Shown: in pieces, positions 53,770 to 58,643 of the stretch
Position numbering within the stretch: position 1 is the stretch's first letter
Layout of the letters: each line of letters begins with the position of its first letter
NCBI RefSeq assembly: GCF_030548295.1
Contig: NZ_JAUOSB010000016.1
Coordinates: forward strand, 1-58,643
Direction: 5' to 3'
Length of the DNA stretch: 58,643 nt
From: Wenyingzhuangia sp. 2_MG-2023
GTDB taxonomy: Bacteria; Bacteroidota; Bacteroidia; Flavobacteriales; Flavobacteriaceae
The notes under the pieces: model-generated
Seen by the model: only the letters and a program-made list of their open reading frames with translations
The model's database searches: none
Told to the model about the DNA's origin: nothing
Translations under genes and position numbers: made by a program

Positions 53770-54028
53770 AGGCGATTGATAATATGCAAAGATAGTTTAT
53801 TCTCTACCTAATTATATAACTTTAATGCGAAAGCCTTCTGTATGTCAATAAAATTTTCACTTAGTTTTGATTCCATGATTTTTAAGCTTTTTATTTAGCA
53901 CTTTTAATTTTAATACTTAGCAAAAGACAGTTTTTTTATCTATTTTTAGAACTGATAAAAACACCTAATAAGTAATGTTATCCAAATAACGCATCATGAT
54001 AACATTACCTTTGGTGAGTATATAACGA
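53770..54028. other. left boundary region of the cassette array
   Basis: There is no gene in this AT-rich stretch. It holds the upstream region of the radical SAM gene and an inverted repeat, GTAATGTTATC (53972-53982) facing GATAACATTAC (53998-54008), extended outward by CACC/GGTG. Directly after it comes TATAACGA followed by GTTAGCTAAA, where the first cassette begins. Confidence 0.5.
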
Positions 54029-54038
54029 GTTAGCTAAA
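53962..54038 (+). repeat. array boundary site (site 1), attI-like or degenerate attC-like
   Basis: The GTTAGCTAAA core (54029-54038) has its exact reverse complement, TTTAGCTAAC, at 54864-54873, the left end of the site closing the first cassette. The hairpin 53972-54008 lies 20 nt upstream of the core. It lacks the ACAAC...inner-stem pattern of sites 2-5, so it may be an attI-like entry point or an older site of another type. Confidence 0.55.
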
Positions 54039-54043
54039 ATATT

Positions 54044-54868
54044 ATGAAAGAATGTTTTATAATAATGCCTATTAGTAATAATGAAAATTACGACAAAGGT
54101 CATTTTGATAGAGTTTATAACCATTTAATTAAACCTGCATGCGAAATTGCTGGTTTTAAACCAACTAGAGCGGATGAAATTATTAATACAAATTATATAG
54201 CTATTGATATAATAAAAAGAATAATAAAATCAGATATGGCTATATGTGATTTAAGTTCACAAAATCCTAATGTACTATATGAGTTAGGAATTAGGCAAGC
54301 TTTTAATAAACCTGTTACCTTAATCAAGGATAAAGCAACTAAAAGAATTTTTGATATTCAAGGGTTTAGAGATTTTGAGTATGATGAAAACCTCAGAATT
54401 GATAACGTTGAATGTGAAATAGAATCACTTTCTGAATTAATTCAAAACACTTATGAAAGCCAAGGTACTGAGATTAATTCATTAACTACATTACTAAGCT
54501 TATCACCTGCTAAACTAGATAAAAACAAACAGATTTCTGCTGAAAGTGAATTAATTTTAAACACTTTATCTGTACTTGAAAAAAAGATTTCTAATATTGA
54601 AAATTCTAACAGACACAATAAAATTTCATCTAATGTAGAAGAATCACAATTACAAATTCCAGATAATGTTAGTGAAATTTTAACAAGACAAGAAATCCTA
54701 AAATTAAAAATTGGAGATAGAATTTTTCATCCAAAATTTGGTGAAGGACAAATTCTTAACACTGAATTAATTGGAAGTAAAAAACAAGCTTTAAAAGGAG
54801 ATATACAATTTAATGTAGGGATAAAAAGGATAATTTTATCACTAATTAAAGTTCGTAAAATACTTTAG
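54044..54868 (+). CDS. cassette 1: nucleoside-deoxyribosyltransferase/TIR-like domain fused to a PcrA/UvrD-type Tudor-like tail
   Basis: The 274-residue protein starts with a Rossmann-like domain (residues 1-135): CFIIMPISNN, IIKSDMAICDLSSQNPNVLYELGIRQAFNKPVTLI, then FDIQGFRDFEYD. The Glu in YELG is where nucleoside deoxyribosyltransferases and TIR NADases carry the catalytic Glu. A Ser/Asn-rich coiled linker (136-212) follows. The tail (about 222-274; GDRIFHPKFGEGQILNTEL...IQFNVGIKRIILSLIKVRKI) resembles the C-terminal Tudor fold of PcrA/UvrD, which binds RNA polymerase. The stop TAG lies within the core box of site 2. A defence role is possible but unproven. Confidence 0.72.
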   Translation: MKECFIIMPISNNENYDKGHFDRVYNHLIKPACEIAGFKPTRADEIINTNYIAIDIIKRIIKSDMAICDLSSQNPNVLYELGIRQAFNKPVTLIKDKATKRIFDIQGFRDFEYDENLRIDNVECEIESLSELIQNTYESQGTEINSLTTLLSLSPAKLDKNKQISAESELILNTLSVLEKKISNIENSNRHNKISSNVEESQLQIPDNVSEILTRQEILKLKIGDRIFHPKFGEGQILNTELIGSKKQALKGDIQFNVGIKRIILSLIKVRKIL

Positions 54869-55066
54869 CTAACACCGGCTAAACTTCATGCGGGTTTTGT
54901 GCTAACTTCAAAGTTTTGTGTATATTTACTAAGTCGCCAAATCTTGTTGATTTGGCTTAGTTAAAAACAAAGAAACAAAACCAAACAAAAAGCTTCGGCT
55001 TAGTCCGTGTCTGAAAATCTTGGCGATTTTCACCCGCACAAAGCCTAGCCAAAACCGTTGTAGTGC
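54864..55066 (+). repeat. attC-like recombination site 2 (closes cassette 1)
   Basis: Its outer box TTTAGCTAAC (54864-54873) matches the start of cassette 1. Inner stem GGCTA (54877-54881) pairs with TAGCC (55046-55050), and TGCGGGT (54889-54895) pairs with ACCCGCA (55032-55038). The unpaired spacers are ACC on the left and AAAACC on the right, before G^TT at 55057. The loop holds hairpins GCCAAATC/GATTTGGC and GAAAATC/GATTTTC. Confidence 0.72.
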
Positions 55067-55094
55067 ATTTGAAAAACGAACTTTACGTAGAAAA

Positions 55095-55508
55095 ATGGAA
55101 GTCGAAAACGATTTTATAAAACGAGAAATTCAAAGAATAAACTTATTGCTGACAAGTTTAATCGAGAAAATTAGCGGAATAAATTTAAATAGTGCAAAAA
55201 GTGGAATTGAGGAAACCAATGAAGCTTTGAAAAGTGAATTTGACTTAACTCTAACGGATTTCACTCAAATGGAAAATTCTGAATTTGTAAAACGAATAAA
55301 GAAATTGCACGAATCGCATACTGAAAAACTCTTGGAATTAATTTATGAGATTGTTATTAAAACAGAATTGCCAGATTTAAGCGGTGATTATAATAAAATG
55401 AAAATTGCACAGAAAGGAATTTTAATAATTGACTTTTTAAATGAAGAAACAAATACTTTCTCAATAAACAGAATGAATATAAAAAACGCACTACAACAAT
55501 GTGTATAA
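55095..55508 (+). CDS. cassette 2: hypothetical helical protein
   Basis: The 137-residue hydrophilic protein is rich in Lys, Glu and Leu with heptad-like stretches (VENDFIKREIQRINLLLTSLIEKISGIN). It has no signal peptide or membrane segment and no family I recognise. I start at ATG 55095; a longer frame from 55020 runs back into site 2 and would encode site sequence. The last residues (ALQQCV) and the stop are encoded inside the left arm of site 3, as happens with integron cassette genes. Confidence 0.7.
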   Translation: MEVENDFIKREIQRINLLLTSLIEKISGINLNSAKSGIEETNEALKSEFDLTLTDFTQMENSEFVKRIKKLHESHTEKLLELIYEIVIKTELPDLSGDYNKMKIAQKGILIIDFLNEETNTFSINRMNIKNALQQCV

Positions 55509-55622
55509 GCAATGGCTTGTCCTTACCTACTTGGAAAATCCTGCGGATTTTCCTCTGGCAAGTACCTGTTTACAATTGTCCGTGACGTCCCACGCCACTA
55601 CTCATACACGAAACGTTGTAAG
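55488..55622 (+). repeat. attC-like recombination site 3 (closes cassette 2)
   Basis: Outer box GCACTACAAC (55488-55497) is the exact complement of the cassette 2 start GTTGTAGTGC. Inner stem GTGTAT (55501-55506) pairs with ATACAC (55604-55609), and GGC/GCC pairs follow. Spacers are AAT on the left and GAAAC on the right, before G^TT at 55615. The loop contains GGAAAATCC-TGC-GGATTTTCC. Confidence 0.72.
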
Positions 55623-55624
55623 CA

Positions 55625-56452
55625 ATTAAAACGAACATCCTGCTAACCGAATATTCCATATCAGAAATAATAACTTCTAACCCAAAGGAACAACCTTTTT
55701 ATGTTGGAACATTTGAAAATACAGAGAACCCAAATGTGGATTGGCCACACAGACACGATTTTTATTCACTTGTTTGGTTTACCAAAAGTTCAGGAATAAA
55801 TGTTATCGACTTTGAGGAATATGAAATCAAACCGAACCGACTTTTTTTTATGCATCCCAAACAGGTTCATAATTGGTCATATTCAAAAGAATCTAAAGGT
55901 TACATTTTAGTTTTCGCTAAACATTTTACAAAGGAATTACCTTTAGAGTTAATGAATATTGCATTTTTTGACCTGAAACAAAAAAACATCCTACTTCTAA
56001 AACCATTATTTGAAAATTTAATAGAGGAATCGAAACTGAATGACAATTTGGGAGAGAAATCGATTATTTCCGGAATCAATTATTTACTTCTTCACTTAAC
56101 CAGAATGGCAAGTGATTTAGAGTTCAACAAAAAGACAAAACCAACAACCATATTAGAATTCTCAAAATTGGTTGCTGACACAATTTCAAAAAACCTTACC
56201 GTAAAAGACTATGCTGACCACCTTCATTTAACAGTGGATAAACTTAATGAAATCTGCAAAGATAGTTATGGACAAAATCCGAAGAACATTATTTTGGAGA
56301 AAAAGATAACCGAGGCAAAACGACTTTTGTATTTCACAAATTTGTCAATAAAGGAAATCGCATTTGGTTTAGGGTTTAAAGACAGTTCTTATTTTTCACG
56401 TATTTTTAAACAAAAGACTAATCTTTCGCCTTCCGAATTTAAAAGTACCTGA
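55625..56452 (+). CDS. cassette 3 gene A: AraC family regulator lacking an ATG start
   Basis: The frame is open from just after site 3 and encodes IKTNILLTEYSISEIITSN...QPFYVGTFENTENPNVDWPHRHDFYSLVWFTKSSG, an AraC-type cupin sensing domain. It continues into a double helix-turn-helix (residues about 190-275: LTVKDYADHLHLTVDKLNEICKDSYGQNPKNIILEKKITEAKRLLYFTNLSIKEIAFGLGFKDSSYFSRIFKQKTNLSPSEFK). No ATG, GTG or TTG precedes the cupin; ATT 55625 and CTG 55640 are candidates. The only standard start, GTG 55736, would cut off about 37 residues of the conserved fold. The gene may use a rare start or have lost it. Confidence 0.75.
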   Translation: MKTNILLTEYSISEIITSNPKEQPFYVGTFENTENPNVDWPHRHDFYSLVWFTKSSGINVIDFEEYEIKPNRLFFMHPKQVHNWSYSKESKGYILVFAKHFTKELPLELMNIAFFDLKQKNILLLKPLFENLIEESKLNDNLGEKSIISGINYLLLHLTRMASDLEFNKKTKPTTILEFSKLVADTISKNLTVKDYADHLHLTVDKLNEICKDSYGQNPKNIILEKKITEAKRLLYFTNLSIKEIAFGLGFKDSSYFSRIFKQKTNLSPSEFKST

Positions 56453-56493
56453 TTACTCGTAAAAAGTCCTATAATTACCTTGTCCATTTCGTC

Positions 56494-56501
56494 TAATTTT
56501 G
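56494..56501 (+). promoter_or_regulatory. -7 promoter element inside cassette 3
   Basis: TAATTTTG (TAnnTTTG) lies 12 nt before ATG 56514, giving the second gene of the cassette its own likely promoter. Confidence 0.5.
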
Positions 56502-56513
56502 TATTAAAACAAA

Positions 56514-57395
56514 ATGAAACATATAATATTTTTAACCATCCTATTTATTGCAACTAAAGGATTTGGACAAATTGAAAAACAAACTAAAATGGACACTATA
56601 AAAACTGAAAGATTTAAAAAAGGTTGGGAAAAACTGAAAGAAATTGACGGAGAAGCAGGAGAAAAAGTAATTGAAAGTCTGAAAGATATTTCGCCCGAAT
56701 TAGGAACTTTTATTATTGAATATGCTTTTGGAGATATTTATATAAGAGAAGGACTTGACCTAAAATCAAAGGAAATTGCAGTTGTATCTGCTCTTACAGC
56801 AATGGGAAACGCGCAACCACAATTGAAAGTTCATATAAATGGAGCCTTAAACACAGGAAGTACTATAAATGAATTAAAAGAAGTAATTCTTCAAATGTCA
56901 GTTTACTCTGGTTTTCCAAGTTGTATAAACGCAATGAATTCATTAAAAGAAGTTTTGAACGAGAGAGCAAAGCAAGGAATTAAAGACACTGTTGGAGATT
57001 TTTCAAATACACCAATTGCAGACAGACTTAAAACTGGAGAATTGGAATTATCTAAATTGGACAGCACACAAGTCGAAAAACTTAAAATCGCCTATAACGA
57101 ATTTTCGCCTGAATTGGTTCAATTCGTACTTGAATATGGATATGCGGACATTTTTTCAAGAGACAATTTAGACAACAAATACAGACAAATCGCAACAATT
57201 TCTGCATTAACCGCTTTAGGAACAGCAGAATCACAACTAAAATTTCATATAAATGCAGGATTTAACATTGGACTTACCGAAACTGAAATCAAAGAAATAA
57301 TGTTGCTTATGACTGTTTATTCGGGTTTCCCTTCCGCAATAAACGGAATGAATGTTTTGAAAGAAGTTGTAAACGACAGAACATCGGATAAATAA
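56514..57395 (+). CDS. cassette 3 gene B: exported tandem carboxymuconolactone decarboxylase-family protein
   Basis: The 293-residue protein has a signal peptide (MKHIIFLTILFIATKGFGQ) and two CMD domains that repeat each other: first SPELGTFIIEYAFGDIYIREGLDLKSKEIAVVSALTAMGNAQPQLKVHINGALNTGSTINELKEVILQMSVYSGFPSCINAMNSLKEVL, second from about 195 with the same order (SALTALGTAESQLKFHINAGFNIGLTETEIKEIMLLMTVYSGFPSAINGMNVLKEVV). The CxxC peroxidase motif is absent. AraC-linked CMD proteins are often aldehyde or stress related; function is inferred only. Confidence 0.85.
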   Translation: MKHIIFLTILFIATKGFGQIEKQTKMDTIKTERFKKGWEKLKEIDGEAGEKVIESLKDISPELGTFIIEYAFGDIYIREGLDLKSKEIAVVSALTAMGNAQPQLKVHINGALNTGSTINELKEVILQMSVYSGFPSCINAMNSLKEVLNERAKQGIKDTVGDFSNTPIADRLKTGELELSKLDSTQVEKLKIAYNEFSPELVQFVLEYGYADIFSRDNLDNKYRQIATISALTALGTAESQLKFHINAGFNIGLTETEIKEIMLLMTVYSGFPSAINGMNVLKEVVNDRTSDK

Positions 57396-57398
57396 CTA

Positions 57399-57550
57399 CT
57401 TACAACAACGTATATAGCTCATAGATAAGTAGTTGCTTAACCAAAGTTAGTGCTTATTTGCGAAATCGCCAAATTTTCAAATTTGGCTTGTGCCTAACCT
57501 AAAAACCTGTACCTTTTTACACGCTACGAGCCATATACAAAACCGTTAGC
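57399..57550 (+). repeat. attC-like recombination site 4 (closes cassette 3)
   Basis: CTTACAAC (57399-57406) complements the cassette 3 start GTTGTAAG. Inner stem TATATAGCTCATAG (57411-57424) pairs with CTACGAGCCATATA (57524-57537) at 12 of 14 positions. Spacers are AACG on the left and CAAAACC on the right before G^TT at 57545. The loop carries the hairpin GCCAAATTT/AAATTTGGC, like site 2. Confidence 0.75.
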
Positions 57551-57633
57551 AACAATTTTGGTGGTGATTTATTCATTTTGAAAGATTTTAAAATTATTTT
57601 TATTTTTTCTGCCCCTTTTTATTGTAGCTATGT

Positions 57634-57641
57634 TATATTTG
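57634..57641 (+). promoter_or_regulatory. -7 promoter element of cassette 4
   Basis: TATATTTG matches TAnnTTTG 20 nt before the GTG start at 57662, so the cassette carries its own likely promoter. Confidence 0.45.
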
Positions 57642-57661
57642 AAATTAAAAATTGAAATATT

Positions 57662-58111
57662 GTGAATGGGGATAAGTTTTTAGAGGAAGTTTTAAAAAAG
57701 GTTGATAAATATGAGTCCGATTCAAGAAAAAGTGATGAAAAGTTTTTCGCTCTTTTTAAAACTATAGCTACACTGTCTATCACTTTGATAGGTCTATTAA
57801 TCTCATTAAAAGCCTCTTACTTTCCAAATCTAACTTCCAAATATCTTTTTTTGGCATCAATAATTCTACTTTCACTGACCGTTTCTTTTTCTTTAGCTGT
57901 TCTATTTTTTGAACACACTCATATAAATCATTCGCTTGAACATCGAAAGTTGGAATTAAAAAAGTTAGTTGAATCTCAGGACTTAAGTAATATTCGAGTC
58001 TTTCAAAACAATAAATCACCTTCTTTAAAAATTTTTGAAATAGTTGTTTATATTTCAATGATACTTTCTCTATTTTCTTTAATATTATATACATATCACT
58101 TAATTTTTTAA
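57662..58111 (+). CDS. cassette 4: small three-helix membrane protein
   Basis: The 149-residue protein starts with GTG (57662) and a short charged amphipathic segment (NGDKFLEEVLKKVDKYESDSRKSDEKFF). Three hydrophobic helices follow, two consecutive ones (about 31-52, 61-83) and one at the C terminus (about 122-147), separated by a charged loop (HINHSLEHRKLELKKLVESQDLSNIRVFQNN). No family is recognised, although small membrane proteins with such topology are common in defence and toxin modules. The out-of-frame ATG 4 nt downstream is not a start. Confidence 0.7.
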   Translation: MNGDKFLEEVLKKVDKYESDSRKSDEKFFALFKTIATLSITLIGLLISLKASYFPNLTSKYLFLASIILLSLTVSFSLAVLFFEHTHINHSLEHRKLELKKLVESQDLSNIRVFQNNKSPSLKIFEIVVYISMILSLFSLILYTYHLIF

Positions 58112-58446
58112 ATGTCGAGAAATGTGAGAGGTCTCTCGATGTTTTATAAAAGACCTCTCGGTTTGTTTAATTTTTTAATTTCAACTTAATGAAGATTGAA
58201 TTGTGGAGTTTAAGAGTAGAGATTTCTCTTGTAGAATTAGCGACAGCTATTTATCTACTCTTAATGTAGTTAAAATTAAAACGTCATTATGAAAACCAAA
58301 CCATTGGTCGATGTTAACGCATCGACCTTTTCTCTGTGTTACGTAACCTTGCCTCCTATCGTCACCAAATAGCCAACGCTAAAAAATAAAAATAGGAAGA
58401 TTGATTACTGTTAATTAAATTTGTTTTTTAAATCACCAAAAAAGTA
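58112..58446 (+). other. hairpin-rich noncoding tail of cassette 4
   Basis: This 335-nt stretch holds three strong inverted repeats: GAGAGGTCT/AGACCTCTC (58126-58159), TTAAGAGTAGA/TCTACTCTTAA (58210-58264) and GGTCGATG/CATCGACC (58306-58327, followed by TTTTCT). Two 27-codon or shorter frames start with ATG at 58189 (MKIELWSLRVEISLVELATA then IYLLLM) and 58289 (MKTKPLVDVNASTFSL then CYVTLPPIVTK). Neither has supporting evidence; the region could equally be a structured RNA. Confidence 0.5.
58306..58333 (+). terminator. terminator-like hairpin in cassette 4 tail
   Basis: GGTCGATG (58306-58313) pairs with CATCGACC (58320-58327) around TTAACG and is followed by TTTTCT. It would stop transcripts from the cassette 4 gene or the small frames before it. 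Confidence 0.6.
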
Positions 58447-58577
58447 GCTAACAACGGCTAAAAAACATAGCTATGTTTGTGCTCACTATATGGTTATTTC
58501 TTTTTTATTTGTTTATTTTTATTTACTAATTAGTGCTATTTAATTCGCTACGATTTCTTAGCCAAGACCGTTGTGTG
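58447..58577 (+). repeat. attC-like recombination site 5 (closes cassette 4)
   Basis: GCTAAC (58447-58452) complements the cassette 4 start GTTAGC. Inner stem GGCTAA (from 58456) pairs with TTAGCC (58558-58563), continued by TAGC/GCTA. Spacers are AAC on the left and AAGACC on the right, before G^TT at 58570. This is the best-paired site of the set. Confidence 0.75.
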
Positions 58578-58591
58578 TAACTACGAAAAAA

Positions 58592-58643
58592 ATGAAAAAT
58601 AAACATATACTAATCTTTTTCCTTTCTTTAAATCTATTTTCTC
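58592..58643 (+). CDS. cassette 5: start of a secreted protein (partial, cut by window end)
   Basis: ATG 58592 begins MKNKHILIFFLSLNLFS, the basic start and hydrophobic core of a signal peptide. It lies 22 nt after the G^TT border of site 5, the spacing seen for the other cassette genes. The rest lies beyond the window. Confidence 0.6.
   Translation, partial: MKNKHILIFFLSLNLFS

Larger units (their letters stand above)
54029..58643 (+). mobile_element. integron-like gene-cassette array (four complete cassettes, fifth cut by window edge)
   Basis: All genes here are on the plus strand and are separated by 131-203 nt imperfect inverted-repeat sites. Cassette borders fall at GTT: 54029, 55057, 55615, 57545 and 58570. 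For each complete cassette the bases that start it are the reverse complement of the left end of the site that ends it: GTTAGCTAAA/TTTAGCTAAC, GTTGTAGTGC/GCACTACAAC, GTTGTAAG/CTTACAAC, GTTAGC/GCTAAC. This is the expected result of circular cassettes inserted by recombination at G^TT, as in integrons. No integrase gene is in the window, and the cores do not fit GTTRRRY. Confidence 0.75.

Noticed and set aside
55020-55094. Upstream extension of the cassette 2 gene
   Set aside because: The extra residues are translated from site 2 sequence and have no protein-like pattern; ATG 55095 lies clear of the site.
57780-58094. Minus-strand frame opposite the cassette 4 gene
   Set aside because: It overlaps almost entirely with the plus-strand membrane protein, has no promoter, and runs against the array direction.
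54029-58577. Calling the sites canonical integron attC
   Set aside because: Cores do not fit GTTRRRY, sites are longer than most attC, and no IntI is in the window, so I describe them only as attC-like.
1-58643. tRNA, rRNA, CRISPR arrays, insertion sequences
   Set aside because: I saw no cloverleaf-like tRNA with conserved arms, no rRNA segments, no regularly spaced repeats and no transposase frames.

Overview
The window reads as a chromosome segment of a marine-type Bacteroidota, most likely Flavobacteriaceae. It is AT-rich, with TAnnTTTG-type -7 promoter motifs and few Shine-Dalgarno sites. It carries a PorV/PorQ-family type IX secretion protein, three TonB-dependent receptors with N-terminal carboxypeptidase-regulatory domains, a LytS/LytTR pair, DUF3822 next to rsmD, and DUF1573. 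No rRNA, tRNA, CRISPR array or transposase was seen.

Positions 1-53769 are mostly ordinary chromosome. In order: LysE and SMR exporters, a lipoprotein, a VOC protein, valS, a DUF1573 protein, an aminotransferase with proC, recQ, the kdsD-like/tatC/lptB run, pssA, a PorV2-like protein with a DUF4105 protein, aroQ, xerD, and a LysR regulator divergent from a QEGLA/DUF1704 metallopeptidase-like gene. Next comes an iron-uptake block (23.7-30.1 kb): an AraC regulator, a siderophore receptor, a DUF4198 protein, two small membrane proteins and a PepSY-TM putative ferrisiderophore reductase. Then lon, a cysteine desulfurase, a BNR/VPS10-like secreted protein, and a sensory/receptor block (38.0-43.9 kb) in which two paralogous LTxxQ-like periplasmic proteins bracket a DoxX protein, a TonB receptor and a LytS/LytTR system. 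A WYL regulator, the pxpABC 5-oxoprolinase genes, a RecD-like helicase, a DUF3822-rsmD-patatin run and a B12-binding radical SAM gene complete the block.

From about 54.0 kb to the right edge the organisation changes. All genes are on the plus strand and are separated by 130-200 nt imperfect inverted-repeat sites ending in ...CGTT. At each junction the first bases of a unit (from GTT) are the exact reverse complement of the left end of the site that closes the same unit: 10, 10, 8 and 6 nt in four of four complete units. That is the arrangement expected for integron gene cassettes that circularise by joining their own ends. The sites also share an asymmetric internal loop between outer and inner stems, as integron attC sites do. 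They do not fit the canonical GTTRRRY core, and no integrase is visible in the window. I read this as an integron-like cassette array with non-canonical sites, and it is the most interesting content here.

The cassette cargo includes a nucleoside-deoxyribosyltransferase/TIR-like domain fused to a PcrA/UvrD-type Tudor-like tail, an unknown coiled-coil protein, an AraC regulator (with no ATG at its natural start) plus a tandem carboxymuconolactone-decarboxylase protein, a small three-helix membrane protein followed by a hairpin-rich noncoding tail, and the start of a secreted protein cut by the window edge.
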